From Epiperipatus broadwayi (taxonomy: Eukaryota > Onychophora > Udeonychophora > Euonychophora > Peripatidae): 64,000 nucleotides of DNA. Location: the NCBI GenBank assembly GCA_028023455.1, contig JAQFVV010006203.1, positions 7,532,821 through 7,596,820 of the forward strand, given 5' to 3'. Under the pieces are notes generated by a model. That model had not been told where the DNA came from and ran no database searches. It saw only the letters and a program-made list of their open reading frames with translations. Made by a program: the position numbers and the translations under genes. This document shows positions 36,728-50,140 of the stretch, in pieces; the first letter of the stretch is position 1; every line of letters begins with the position of its first letter.

Positions 36728-37952
36728 GAAAGGGTAGATAAAGAGATAGGGATTAAGTTTAGTGAAGAAAAATCAAAAGTAATGATGATTAATACTGGGG
36801 AAAGAGAAGACAAAGAATTTTTATTGGGGGATATAAGGTTAAGTGTGGTGAAAAGATATAACTATTTGGGAATTGTGTTATCAAAAAAATTGCTTGGATG
36901 AATTGGAGAAAAAATTGATAAATGAAGCAAACAGTGTTTTCATATAATATGATGTAGCGCTAGAATTGTATGGAAGGGAGTGGTGGTAGCAGGGTTAACA
37001 TGGTAACGATGTATTATGTGTTAATAAAGGAATATTAGATTACTTGGAAAAAGTACAAAGAGAAATAGGAAAACATGCATTAGATGCAGATGTGTGGACA
37101 GAAAAGGAGGTAATTCAAGGAGAAATGGGATGATCAAGTTTTTATATGAGGGATGCAAAAAGTAAAATGAAAATGTTCATTAAATTGCAGTTTATAGATA
37201 ATAAAAGAATAGCCAAAATAGTATTTAATTGGGTTATGAATAAAGGGCAGGTAACAAGATGTGTGAGAAAGGTAATGCAGTATGCAGATTTGAATAAAGA
37301 ATTTATGTGAGTATACTTACACAAAAGATGGGATGACTGTTAGGAGGTGTTGTTATAGTGATAAGGAATGGGATAGAAGAATAGATGCATTAATAAAAAA
37401 TAGGTGTTGGAGAGATGGAGAACTAGTATATAGTAAATAGAGTTTAAATATATATATATATAGAAGTAATTGGAATATTAGGTGCAAGTGAATTTATGAT
37501 AATAGCAAGGAAAGTAGTTTACTGTTTAAGGCTCGAATGAGATCTTTAGCAACTGGGGATTATATGTAAATGGAAAAACATGGGTGATTCAGTCTGCAAG
37601 TTGAGTAAGGAAGGCATAGAAAATATTAGGTATCTGTTAATTGAATGTAAATGCCTGAAAGCAGAAAGGATACAAATAATAAAGTTATGGAATAATAAAT
37701 ATAAGGAATGAATCATACAGAAAGTGGGTTATAGATTTTTATGCTGGGTTTGGGAAAAGATAAGGGGGATTTAGATATAAAGGCCATGGAGTTGACAAAG
37801 ATTATGTTGTGGAAATGGGATGGAGCAGGATATGGGAAAACTTAGAGTGGGGAATGGAAAGAGAAGGTAAAGTGGCTAACAGGTTTCTCTGGACATAGTT
37901 GCTGAGAGATTCCTGATTTCTTATAGGGAGAAGTCACAATGCATCACATCAC
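36728..37952 (+). pseudogene. CR1-like LINE copy B, 3' portion
   Basis: This resumes copy B exactly where 28,975 breaks off, with VDKEIGIKFSEEKSKVMMIN, then LGDIRLSVVKRYNYLG. It continues through the C-terminal region (MKSKM-like basic segment, WVMNKGQV, a zinc-knuckle region with IENIRYLLIECKC near 37,615) to the 3' UTR, which shares AGTGGCTAACAGGTTTCTCT with copies A and C. It ends in the CATCACATCAC tail at about 37,952. Frameshifts and stops are frequent, and the 60-codon frame on the opposite strand is a shadow. Together with the 5' portion it represents one element of about 3.75 kb before interruption. Confidence 0.85.
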
Positions 37953-39494
37953 TTATGTGCTTATAATTTTAAAGCTTTGTGCTTTGTTAAAGTATTGTAT
38001 TTCATTTCTTGTTGCTGCTTAAATTTGTTTTCAACAATGATATACATAGCATAATATAAGGCTTAGATAAATACAAAAATATTATAGTTATTAAAACTTT
38101 TTAATATTTATCTGACTTCAACTAAAACAAATAATTAAAAACTCAGACAGAAACGAATTTAATAATAAACATTACTTTTAATATCCATAAACAAAATATC
38201 AAACAACTGGTTGTCCAAATGGTCAGGAGATATTTGAGCATTAGATAAGATAGATTGAGCTTCAAATTAGAAATTTTTAATTCTACAATCATTTTACTAA
38301 TGCACTATATCACATACAACGTCTACTTAGTTTCCATGAAAAAAATACAAAGAACTATTTAAAAAAAAAAAAAAGAGGGAGATTAAAATATCTCAGTTCT
38401 ATAAAAAAACAAAAAACAAACTACAAACAGAAAAATTTTAATTCAAATGAAATGAATAATTGTTTTGTTGACTTCATATAAGGTAATAAATCACTTTTCA
38501 ATAATTTTAAATATGCTTAAATTATTCAGAAAGTTATGACAACTAGTCAACACATGGAATTACAATAAAATAGTAATTAATATAAATACAGCAACACCTA
38601 TAAAGTAAATAAACAAACAATATTTAAAAAAATATTTTCTTTTCATAGTTTTAGTTTATATATAATTTTGCCTTTAATTAAAACAATGAAAGAGTAAAAA
38701 TCAGTAGATAACTTTTATTCATTGATTAAATAGTATTTGATTTACTTTAGAACTATTTTAACATGGATACTATTAATAGTATTCTATTTACATCATATTA
38801 TGTGATAATTCATAATGGATGATCAATATGCTAAACTTTTTAATGTTAATACTTTGTGTAGTTTGAACCAATGATATAATAGTCTGGAGCTCAAAATTCA
38901 TGGATTACAACTTAGACCTGACATTTCTGGAATTAAACAATTCAATTATTTTTTATTATTTGACAATAAAATTGATTTTTGTTTGTAAAGAAAAGAATTT
39001 GGTATTTGATTAATTCTAAGCAGATTTCACAATTTTATTACTATGGTGTATATGAATGCATGCTAAGTTCTCTATTTAAAGGTAAAGTAAAAAAAAAATA
39101 TTACAATTGACTAAAAATAATTTATCATCATTGGGGAAAATTTTTCTACACCTCAATTACAACTCTATATCTTAATGAGTTCTTATACCATTAAGGAGAT
39201 ATCTTTAAAAAATATGCAACAAGTTTAGGGAATAGAATTTTATTTTGCATAACTTCTAAATCAGCAAATTCACTGATATAAAGACTTCTCTGGAATACCT
39301 AGAAACATTCCAACTCCTGAAAGAAAAAATTCTTAATAGAAGCATATGTTATTATTATACAATTTTATTGTACTTATATTTAATTTATTTAAATAATTTT
39401 CTTATTTATATTTTCATTATAATACAAAATATTTTAAAGAATTACAAATATTACAAAAATCTTAAAATATGGAATCACAAAACTCATTAATAAT
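37953..39494. other. AT-rich non-coding stretch
   Basis: No gene or repeat signature was recognised between the two nests. Confidence 0.5.
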
Positions 39495-39931
39495 AATTAG
39501 AACAGAAATTGAAAATATAAGAAAAAAGATTTTAATAATAATTTAATGCGATGAATGAATATATTGCTGCACAAAAAAATCAATATCGGGTAAAATATTT
39601 GACTCAGCAATTCTTAATTTTTTCCCCAAAGTTTCCATTGATAAAAAAAATTTATGACTTATTTTAAATTAATAATAGCAATGAAAATGCATTTTCACAA
39701 AAATATATTGATGTCAATACAATGAGAATATTTAAAGCTGTGTTTTCCAATGAAGAATATTATTTTTATCGTGGATTTAAAATTCTGACAAATTTTTATT
39801 ACAAAATTCTGGTTAAGGATTAAATATTTTCTCAAGTCAACTAATCCTTTTTGAGATGATCACAGGAGATTGCTAAATATGGAGAAAATGACATTCTTAT
39901 CCAGTTATATTGTTTTCATTTAAGTAGGGAA
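39495..39931 (-). pseudogene. hAT relic 2, C-terminal part (ZBED/FAM200-like)
   Basis: In shifting frames the - strand gives LVDLRKYLILNQNFVIKICQ (about 39,845-39,780), then IVLTSIYFCENAFSLLLLI (about 39,725-39,665), corresponding to the YLCEAAFS motif of the hAT dimerisation domain. SNILPDIDFFVQ follows near 39,580. This is the end of the transposase whose beginning lies at 45.2-46.5 kb; the Tx1/L1-like LINE separates the two. It is heavily decayed. Its place relative to the N-terminal half is established by matching domain order, strand and family. Confidence 0.65.
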
Positions 39932-40303
39932 TTTTTTTTTTTAAATTTATAATAAAAACTTTATTAATAACATAAATATTTACAATTTATACAAGTAGTT
40001 AAACAAATGATAACCAAAACACAAAGAAATGGAAATATTCCACTATTAAGACAAAAAGGCTCCAGGCCATTAAAGTTAATTTCAACTCAAGGAGGTTGAC
40101 AACCTGTAACAATGTAATAGAAGGAGACTCTTAAGACATTAAGCAAATGCAACTCAAAAGGGTGAAGCATGTAACAAAATATTTGATTAACCTAAGAAAT
40201 AAGTGACCTAGTAGAATTCTAACTTTTACTCAAAACAAATGTTCATCTGATAATCTCACATAGAGTTATTCCGGGGCCACCCCAGATTCAAGTCATCATC
40301 TTC

Positions 40304-43300
40304 CTAGGCAAGTATCTCTGACATTGATTGAAATAAGTTTCCCAGTTTTATCAGCCAATTGAATTTCCTATTGTCGAATATCATAGTACATCTTATATAC
40401 CATATTGTCTTAAGGGTATGCACAGTTACCATTGCATTATGGAGGTTAAATTTCTTAAAGTATTGACTAAATAGAAGTTTTAAGTTGATGATTGGTCTGT
40501 GGAACAGTCTAGCTCTTATCTGTCCAAATGCTGAATGTTCTTCGAATAGATGCTGGAAAGTTTCATCACCAGATTTGCATAGTAGACAGATTGGATCCAA
40601 GTTCATGTGTAGCCTTTCATTTAGAACCTTAGCTGTTGGAAACAAGCCATTCATCAGTTTGAAAACAAATTTCGAAGTAGGATTGAGGTGCATATATAGA
40701 GTGGAACTTCTTCAACACATTTTTTTTATATATCCAACCAAGCATTATCATGACTTTTAAAATGATTTATTAAGTCTTTATATTTAATACCTTCCAAACT
40801 GGGCAAATTCAGATCATCCTGGAGATCCCTATAAGCAATGAACAGGTCGGTTATAAAAGATCTTCCCTTACATCCAATTTCATTAAAGGAGCTAGCATGA
40901 TCAACAAAAGGTCCAAGAAATTGACTTTTAAATAAGTTAATAAATGTACTTGCCTTGATGTAAGATATATATAGCCCAGGATCAATCAGGCCAAGACCTC
41001 CATTTTCTATTGGCATTTGCAAGGTTGATATTGGGATCCATCTTGAAGTTCTACCCCAGACATATTTCTTTGCAATCTGGTTTATTCAGAGTATTGTTTT
41101 GTTATGTAGGGATACCCAGGGTGCATAGTATGCCAAAATCTCTGAAACAATGAAATTAAAAATTGATGCTCTTGTAATTTCATATAATTTAAGTGAAGAA
41201 AATTTACTTATTTTATCTTCAATTTTTGTAATAATTAATTTATTTAAATAAGAGTTTATCTTTGTCCTGGACATATATAATGATGGCCCAAGAAAGCAGA
41301 TGGAAGAGCCATAAAGTTAGATGTCATTTTTTTACCAGTTGCTCACTGCCAGGCTGCAGACTTTATTGGTTGAATAACTGAGCCGGTTTCAGCCTGAAAA
41401 TTTTCTAAGATATTCATCTCAACTTGGATATTATAGCTGTTTTGAAATATTATTATAATATCATCAATGAAAGCTGTAACAGCTAACTGATATCCCAAGT
41501 GCGGAAGATAAAGGCCGGGAACGAGGTTCTCAATCTTACAAATGAGAGGATCTATATAAACTGCAAACAGAAGAGCCGCCAAGGGAGAACCCTTTGGAAT
41601 ATCCCTCTTAGGAATAAAAAATTCAGATCTTCTCATAAAATTTTTAAGAGAGATTCTACTATTTTTAATATAATTTTAAACTGCATTCACCAATCATATG
41701 TGATCTAGGATTAAAAGGTGGAGGGACTGAATCAAGTATGGCCAATTGACCATGTCAAAAGCAGCCCTAAAATCTATTTGAATAGCATAATATTGGGTTA
41801 AGTTTAAATCCCTGGCATATTTAATAGCCTCATGAATTTTTAAGGCTGCATTTACTGCATGTCTACCCTTAATGGCATGGTGAGTGGAAGATATTCTAGC
41901 ATTGATAAGGTGATGTAATTTCTTCAAGAGAATTCTAGCCAGAATCTTCGAGTCAATATCTTCTACGGAAATATGTCTCAGTTCATCAATTGATGGACTT
42001 AGCACTGATTTGTCTTTTTTGAGGTTAAAAATTACTCTGTTGCTCATAAAGGGCCACTCAATTCTCTCATAACAGAACTGGTTAAAAATCTCCACATTGC
42101 AAATCTGAGAGCAAAGTCAGGCTGGGATTGTGTCATTCGCCATTATTGATTGTACCTTGAGGATATTAATCTTATCCTGGATATCCTGATTAGAAATATA
42201 CTCTTTTTGTTCCCCAGTTATGATACTATTGAATTGATCAATGAAACCTGTGCTTACACCAAATTTCATTTTTAACTTCTCAAATATATAATTATCAACA
42301 TAGATTCCAGAGGCAATGCTGTCATCATCTTTTGGTTATACTGGCAATACCCCTAGGGAGTGGGATGTATAATCTAGCATAGTTTAACATGGGTTTTGAT
42401 ACTTTACTCAAGTTAGGAATTAATTTCCTGAGCCATATTATATGAGCATCTTGATGCATAAGTTGTTGTATTCTTCTTGTAAATTATTTATTAATTGATG
42501 ATTAGGTTTGAGGTTAGTAACATTGCATAAAACTCTGAATTTCAGAGATTCTATTTTTCATTTGATTCATTGATAAGTATTCTGCGCATTCTTATAACAT
42601 ATTCTAGAGAGTTCTTTTTTAATTTTAAACCAAGCAATATAGGGTGGTAAGCCTGAACATTTTGTATAATAATTAATGATAGTTAAGATAACAGTTAATT
42701 GGTCAATCGAGGACAGAACACCATCTTTTATGTTTCTCCTAATAGAAAACCTATATTGATATTTGATTTGACTATAATTATCAAGTACTAACTTTACATA
42801 GAAGTGATCTGAAAAACCAACCAGCGATGTATTGATCTTTGACTCATTGAGCTTATGCCCAGACACAAAGAAAAGGTCTATAAGAGAAGAGAATCTGCTA
42901 CTGAAGAAAGTATATGCATTATCTGGATATTTTTCATGCAATGGATACAGCGAAATTTCATTCATTTTATTTAGTAATGCACTAGGAAGAGATCGGAATG
43001 TACAATTAAGGTCACCACCCAGTATTATAATCCCTGGTTTTTGTAAGAATCTATTCTGAACATTATGGATTATATTTACAATATCATTACCCTTAGCTAC
43101 AGAGTATGCAGCAATCAGATAGTGCAAGTCAGCCTGATAAACAAAGGAAAGTACAATATAGTTTGTTTGTAAAGACAATAACTGAATTTCTTCAATCTCA
43201 GAATGCATATATATTAAAACAGCTGCACCTTGGGTGGGTTTATCATTAGGTTTAAAAATTAAATATTTTGTTGAGATAATTTATCAATAATATAACCGGG

Positions 43301-43441
43301 TGTATTATGGTTAATTTTAGTCTCAATTAAAATTACAATTTCATATTTTTCTTTAGATAAATAGTCAATTATTTTATCAACTTCACCTGGGCTATTTAAA
43401 CCTTTAATATTAAGAGTTAATATATTGAGGGATTTGTTCAT
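40304..43441 (-). pseudogene. Tx1/L1-like ORF2 pseudogene (EN-RT-zinc)
   Basis: Starting at MNKSLNILTLNIKGLNSPGE (ATG at 43,441), the fragments give an AP endonuclease: VILIETK near 43,340, a GGDLNC block near 43,020 and SDHFYVKLVL near 42,800. The reverse transcriptase follows, with FNLKKDKSVLSPSIDELRHI, SKILARILLKKL and QIDFRAAFDMVNW (42,095-41,694), then IPKGSPLAALLFAVYI and the catalytic FIDD (41,636-41,343). The C-terminus has FKLMNGLFPTAKVLNERL followed by CLLCKSGDETFQHLFEE (40,693-40,304), a CxxC...H zinc-binding domain. At least six frameshifts or stops break the frame, so no enzyme is made. In live relatives this protein nicks target DNA and primes reverse transcription there. Confidence 0.85.
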
Positions 43442-45143
43442 AATTACTGGAATTAATTGATCCTTTATCCACAAAAATATCATTTATAATTTCATTAATC
43501 ATTTCATCTGCATCCTTGTGATAATCAATTTCAATATTAAACTCAGAGTTACTACCAAACTGACCTAGCATCGTAGGATTATCCTTAATATCACTGGTAT
43601 TGACATCAACTCCTTCTGTATTTATTCTATAAACAGTATTGCTATAAACACACTCAGTAATGGTATCACTATTGATATCTATTCCATCACCTATATTTAC
43701 ATCAGAATTTACGTCGTTGGGAACACACTCAATGTCACTGGGGCAAACCTCATCAACCTCCCGAATATAACTATTTACATAAGATGATACTTCAGTGTGC
43801 TCAGAAGATTGGCTGAGACTGTTACCAATGTCATTAACATCACAAAAATCATTCAATATTTTTATTAATATTACTATCTACTATGTCTGCCCAGGTCTTA
43901 ACGTTATTAGTTCCACACAAATTATTGCTTCTATCAAACTTGTTGCATTGTACACAATTTCCAGTAACGCACAGTGCAGCTATATAACCAACTCTGTTGC
44001 ATTTAAAGCACGGGGGGGGTCTTCCTTTCAATATAATAGCAATTGGCATTTGATCTTTGAACAACCTATGTGGTATTTGATCTTTCACAATACCTTTTTT
44101 CAGCTTAAGGACAACTTTCCATGAATTTGAGGGAATTTGGAAAGATACCAGGGGCCATCTCTCTTTCCAATGTAATTACTTCGGCATAATTGTTTAGCTG
44201 GGTTTTAAAGAACTCAACGTTAAAGTTAGGAGAAGTGTGTAAAACTTTATCGAATACTAAAGGATTAGGATCTTTTGATACGTAATAAATCTTATGCCCT
44301 GTACCTCTTTTATTAGACTCTCTGCAAGATCTTTCTGTTCCTTATTAAAATATTCAATAGAAATAAAGCCTCTTGCTGGGAAGAACGCAGTGTGTTTAAT
44401 CGTTTGTATTAAACCATTATTACTCAACAAGATTAGATATTCATTTAAATCAGGTTTCTCTAAGATGTGCTCATCATTTTTATCGTTTGTATAATCAAAC
44501 TAAAAATGGAAGGATTAGGAGACATGCAGTTAATAAAAAAAATTTTTTGATAAGAGTTTAACTTAATGAACATTTTTGAGGGTAGTCGCGATAACGTTTG
44601 AGCGTGCGATAAATTATCATTTAACTCGGTGAATTGCGTCAGTTTGTTAATATTTTCGGCTGATTTATTTGATTCTATTTTATCATCTAAAAACTTTGTG
44701 CTATTGCTGGCTTCATATTGGCTGTTAGGTTGATTTTCGTTCATCAAAGTTTGAGGTTGAATATCTTCGTTGAGGCTATTGGTTTTTCTTTTTTTACGCT
44801 GAGAGATAACATTCCAATCAGCGCCTTGACAAGCTTCAACATTACCATTTAAGTTCGTAACCTCCGGGAGACCAGCACTCTCAATAATGGATGAGGTAGC
44901 ATATCTTGCTTTTTTGGAAATTATTTTCATATCTATACCATTTTGCTAAGTATTAAATTCAGAGCTGCTTATTAAATCAGGGTTACTAATTACTTTTCTT
45001 AATTTTAGCTTAATATTGTTAGTGTTAGTAGAAGGCTGCTGAATGTTTCTGCCATACTAACGTTGGCTTTTTTTGTTCGGACGAGTATATACAGATTGAG
45101 CTCCCTCCTTATCCTCATGGTTCTTCTTGCCTTTTTCCCCCAT
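43410..45143 (-). pseudogene. Tx1/L1-like ORF1 pseudogene with zinc knuckle
   Basis: A likely start is the ATG at 45,143 (MGEKGKKNHEDKEGAQSVYT), with an in-frame stop about 30 codons on. A later segment (44,930-44,460) is polar and Asn/Gln-rich. The segment at 44,088-43,849 contains CFKCNRVGYIAALC followed by CVTGNCVQC: a gag-like CCHC knuckle in which the histidine has become tyrosine, then a second cysteine cluster. The end is acidic and Asp/Asn/Val-rich (43,856-43,410) and overlaps the ORF2 start by a few tens of bases in another frame. The protein would bind the element's RNA. Several frame breaks make it inactive. Confidence 0.75.
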
Positions 45144-45189
45144 TGGCAAATTGTGCTGGGGTAAATACAATATAACTTTTCGTCAACTT

Positions 45190-46520
45190 TCTGCTGATAA
45201 TAAAATATTACTTTTTTCAAGAAATTCATGGAGAGAAACAAACATTTCTGTATTAGCAACAATTTTATTTTGAAATGCTTGCAATTATGTGTTTAGGGTT
45301 AATATATTGAAACTTCTTTCTTGCAGAGAAAGATTCAATTGGTTTATTTTTCCAAAAAAATTCAAGCAAGAACAAAACATATCTAATTTTGATCAGAAAA
45401 ATGAGATGCTAATGTGGGATTATTATAAATAAAAAAAATTGTTAATTCATATTTTAATATTAAAATTCTTTTTAGAATACAGCAGGATAGCCATTTTACT
45501 TCTGTGTGATAAATAAGAGATTCATAAATGGCAAAAAAGTTTTGCATTAATAGCATTACTTTTTATGCAATTAACTATTGTGGAAACTTCTGACAACTCT
45601 TTACTAAATGATTCTCCAATATGTCCAAATATTACATTTTCTCTCTAGACAGAAATGCATTTAGACTTTTTTTTTTAATTATCCTATAAATCTTGAAAGC
45701 TTACCAGTCATGGCTGCAATGCATCAATGCTCTTTTATCATTAAGTTCATTTCTTTATCAAAGTTATTCACCTGTTTAAATATATCTCTTCCTTTAACTG
45801 TGTTAGAGAGATTTCTACACAACAGCAGATCATGAATTTAAAAATAATACAAGAACCTGACAAAACCAATAAATTAGCATCATTTGTAAGTTGTATTGCA
45901 AATATAGTACTCTGCTTGATTCATGATAATAACAAAAATATGATATTGATAGCAATACTTTCTATTCTTCATTTTATTGTCCAATGGACATAAAAAAAAT
46001 TTTTTTTTAAAGATTTGATATTTCAGAACTATGGATAGTTTTACAAATTTTTATTGCTCTGGTAAGATCTTCACTAATTGTATCAGGGTTTTTATTTTTG
46101 TTTTGTTTTAGCAATTAGTAAAGCAATTTTGAAAGAAGCTTTTACTAATTTATCATTTAATTTAATAACGTTGGGAAAGTTAGTTTGCTGTTTGAATTCT
46201 TCATCCTTTCCTTAAAAAAAAAATGTAAAAATTCAAATTCACAAGGCACAGTATCTAAATGGTAATTAAGTTTTCCAGGTCTCATACAATCATTTGATAA
46301 CTGTTTTAGCAGGCTTGTGATAATCATGATGTGATGGCGCAAATTCATATTTCAAGTAAGAAGGATCATATTTACACATGTTTTAACAAATTTTCTGCAT
46401 TTTGCCATCTGGTATTGAAATAATGTGGACAGTTCTGGTAAAATGTGAGATATGTGTTGCTTTCGACTCGGATTCTTTGGTATCATCACTACGTTTGACT
46501 GACTGATTTCTACAAATATG
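45190..46520 (-). pseudogene. hAT relic 2, N-terminal and central part (ZBED/FAM200-like)
   Basis: The - strand starts near 46,500 with an Asp/Glu/Lys-rich leader, then KYDPSYLKYEFA (about 46,360). A BED-type region follows with CMRPGKLNYHLDT (46,348-46,157 frame), then TLLNVIKLNDKLVKASFKIA and LLIAKTKQKPDTISEDL. Later fragments read FAIQLTNDANLLVLS (about 45,900) and HTEVKWLS (about 45,510), the HTEVRWLSKG block of ZBED5/FAM200-type hAT transposases. The last readable hAT segment is VSLHEFLEKSNILL (about 45,240-45,200), after which LINE ORF1 begins. Stops are common. The family differs from the hAT relic at 15-17 kb, so two hAT lineages have been present. Confidence 0.7.
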
Positions 46521-46939
46521 TTTTTATTAGCTACTTATTTATATCAGGATTATATTTTTTAATAAAAAATTATCAAATGCACTAATACCAGTGATACTTG
46601 ATATAAAGATGAAACTAATAAACTACCCAAGTAAGCCCCAGTATTAATAAAGCTGATGTATATGAATTGGGAAAATAGTGATTATTAAATCACACTACAT
46701 AATTTTAATGTGCAAATTTTCACATTAAAATTTAAAAATATCTCTATATATAAAAATAAATTTACTTCTAATTTTAAAATTTATTTTTTGTCTTTTTTTG
46801 ACAAGATCCATAGCCTTCAGTTTAAGAATCTCTGATCTAAATCATAATATCAGTCTTTCCATGTATAACTATCTAATTTCTATTTTTAAGACAGTATGAA
46901 ATTTGTTTACATTAAATATTTCTTATATATGTAATTAGA
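46521..46939. other. AT-rich non-coding stretch
   Basis: No gene or repeat was identified. Confidence 0.5.
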
Positions 46940-47297
46940 GGAAATTGAACTCGGGATTTTTCAGTCCATTCATCATCCACTCTATTCAAGCAACCAATAA
47001 ACATAAGCATACACATGTGAAAAAGATACATGATCCCCAATATATATATTTCATGTAAAACCAGCACTTATCAGTAGGGCCAGGTCATTAAAGTTTGAGG
47101 AATTGCTACTTTAGTATAAATCTAGCACTAATTGTATATATGTATGGGAGATTATGATTTGGCCCAAATGATGAGTGCTGGTTTTCCATAAAATATATAT
47201 ATTGGGAATCATGTATCTTTCTCACATATCATGTGTATTGGTTGCTTGAGATGGAGTGGAGGATGAAAAGACTGAAAAATCCCAAGTTCAAACCCCT
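46940..47297. repeat. Foldback element FB1, copy 3
   Basis: The ends are inverted: TTGAACTCGGGATTTTTCAG at the left and, reversed, TTGAACTTGGGATTTTTCAG at the right. Inner pairs include CAAGCAACCAATAAACAT with its inverse near 47,245, and AAAACCAGCACTTATCA with TGATGAGTGCTGGTTTT. It shares the GCTGGTT, CAATATA and AAAGTTTGAGG segments with the other FB1 copies, and its centre has lost the longest part of the arm. At the right end the + strand reads TTGCTTGAGATGG then AGTTCAAACCCC, an A-box-like and B-box-like pair about 35 bases apart, facing outward. The left end shows the same in mirror image. No coding content is present. Confidence 0.8.
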
Positions 47298-50140
47298 TAT
47301 CTACTTTATGTTAGATGTTACTAAATTTTTATATATTTTTTTATAAGTTTTTATATTGTTTAAAACATGAACTTTCTACTATATATTTTGTTTTAAATAA
47401 TAATAATAATACTTAAAAAATCGTCTTTGCTAATTACCAGAACTATAATCAAATTACAAAACCTTTGTGTTCTTCAGTCATGGTTAAAATATTTGTTTAA
47501 TTTATTTCAAGACACAATTCCAATCAAGACTCAGTTTTGTTTTATAATAATCTAGAAGATATGTTGCACAAACATTTTCCAAAGTTATCCATACTTTGAT
47601 TTTTACATATTTCTGTACTTCACAATCACATAATAAATCTCAAGCAATTCCTTTAAAAATGCATTAAATTCTTTCAACATTATAATGCTTTAGCAATTAA
47701 TTACTCATACTCTTAGAACAAAATGGTCTGTATGCTGTTCCATTATTTTTGACAACAGAAAGTTTATTCTCAAAAAAATAAAAATAAAAAGTTACAAGGA
47801 TTGATTTAATATATACTTATAAGTCTTCAAATACTTATCCAGAAATATTAAGAACAAAACTTAGCAATCTAATATCTTTTTCAATTACACAATATGTACT
47901 ACTTTTAATTCTTAATAATTTTTGACTTAATTGTAAATGAAATGTATAAATTTAGTATCTACCTATATAAGATGTTTGTTACAAACTTCAAACTTTGATC
48001 ATCCTTCATTGAAGTTGAACAAATTAATGTATTGCCTATGTTGTTATATATTGTAATTTCATCATATGTTTGCCTACATAACTTAAAATTGATTTTTTGT
48101 ATATATATTTTCAAGTTGTTGTTTTTATCAGTCCTTTCACTTTAGCCCACTCCTGTTGCAACCATCCATCAGCCCACAAATCGGACTGAATTTTCTTATT
48201 ATAAATGTATTTTATGAAGCATCTGTTTCATTTTTTCAAGTGAGCAAGATATATATAATACATAATAAAATCTCTATTCTAATGAATGACCAATAAAAAT
48301 TATTAATACATAGCACATTATAATTTCATATACACTTTTTTTTTTTTTTAGATATTATTCAAACTTCTATTCCATCACATATTTCTGAAATATATTACCA
48401 GAGACATGTGTATACAATTTATATATATAAAAACTATTTAAAATATTATTTATTTATTAAAATATAATTATTTTATGATTATGAAGATAAAAATACTTTT
48501 TATACTTCATTTGTATTATAACAGCTATTAATGTTACACTTTTGCAACCAAATTCATTAAGCAAACACCAATATGCTTCGCATTACGTTTTATTTATTGA
48601 AAAAAATCTAAAACTAAAATATAATCATTTTGTTTAAAAAAATCTATGACCAACAACTAATTTTAAATGAAAACAAATACTAACAGGATAACTTGAGGCA
48701 AAATAGTAGGAATACACAGTACCTTAATGAAACTGTTAGAAATAAAACTGAGGGATTTAAAATATGAAGCAATGTGTGTAATGTGGCTTCTAACAAGAAG
48801 TCAAGTAAAAGTAGATTATATCTGATTTACTAAATGAAATATAAACTGAATGGTAATAGTGTACTTCAAACAAAAACATCTTGGGCAATATTGTGTCACA
48901 AGCTATTTTCAGATACTTCTTTATAGAAATAAAATTCTTAAAACTTATTGTGAGGCAAACAATTCATGAATATCATATTTGTCTTTTCTCTACTAATTAT
49001 TTTGTAAGTGAATCTTTCATGAAAACTCTATATCTGATAAATCTTTAAAATCCATCAAATGGAATCCAGTAAATTACTTTAACAATTACATCTATACAAA
49101 ATTAATTTTCACAAAAAAATAAAAATAATTTCTCAATTATACTATGTGCATACAGACATGAACATACACATACTTAAAAAAAATGTCTCTAATCGTCTAA
49201 AAAATTAAATATCTTTCTTTTAATAACACTAATTTATTATGTTATCAGCTGGATGTTTTTTTTTAAATCTCTTTTAATTTTCTAAGTTAAAAAAAATAAA
49301 TAAACAAGTTTTGTTTTTTATATATACTAGTAAGTTTTAAGTTTTGTTTTTTAAAAATAAATAAATAATGCAATTTACAAATAAAAAAAGTGTACATTTA
49401 GAAGTAACAAGGTTAGTAATATGTGAAAATTAAGTTCACTGCCCAAAGGCAGATTGAATTAACGAGATAATGGAGCATTACTATACATTATTACAAAGTG
49501 AAATCAACTGAACAATGTCAATAGTAGTTTGCCATTGTTTGCTATCATTAAGATTAAAAATAATTAAAAGAAAATGAATAAATTGATAAACAGAAACATT
49601 TCTAAAAAAAATAATAAGTACACACAACTTGACAGGTTCTTGGAAAATATTATTAGTTAGTACAATTTATAATACTAATAGTGAATAAACAATTCCTTTG
49701 ATACAAATTAAAACAGTATTTTTTCTGTATGTGAAGTTAAAATTTTTGTTCTATAGTCTTCACATATAATTTGTGTTTCATTTTAACTCATTTTTATTTC
49801 TAAATTCATGATGTGCAAGTGTCTTTTTTCTTACTTCCAGCCTTGGTATTCTAGCAGAACATGATAGTACCATTAGCCCAGTTAGGCAATCACCCAGGTA
49901 TTAAAACTCAAAAAGTACAGTACAAACTTTTAAGATACAAGTTCGTTTATAAATTAGTTATTTTTGTGAAATATAGTCAGTTTTGCACTTTTAATTTTTT
50001 CCACAAAACATCTCGTGTCAAAAATCAACATTGGCATTAGACGAGTGAATGCAAATGTTAGTTTCATTTAGGGCACAAGAAAGTAAATGCCAGCTTTACA
50101 TTCCGTATCAATCATCATATCATATTATATTGATATGTCT
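47298..50140. other. AT-rich non-coding stretch
   Basis: No gene is visible. Low-complexity runs such as AAATAAATAAATAA and T runs are common. Confidence 0.55.

Larger units (their letters stand above)
39932..45190 (-). mobile_element. Tx1/L1-like LINE, decayed, near full length
   Basis: This element is transcribed on the - strand with ORF1 (45,143-43,410), ORF2 (43,441-40,304), a 3' UTR with AATAAA (about 39,965) and an A tail (T run at 39,932-39,942 on the + strand). ORF1 has a zinc-knuckle domain. ORF2 has an AP-type endonuclease, a reverse transcriptase with an FIDD box and a C-terminal zinc-binding domain. That combination, with the poly(A) tail, is typical of the L1/Tx1 branch and clearly differs from the CR1-like family next door. 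It was inserted into the hAT relic that flanks it on both sides. The 5' boundary near 45,190 is set by where hAT-like translation ends and ORF1 begins. No target-site duplication could be resolved. Confidence 0.8.
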
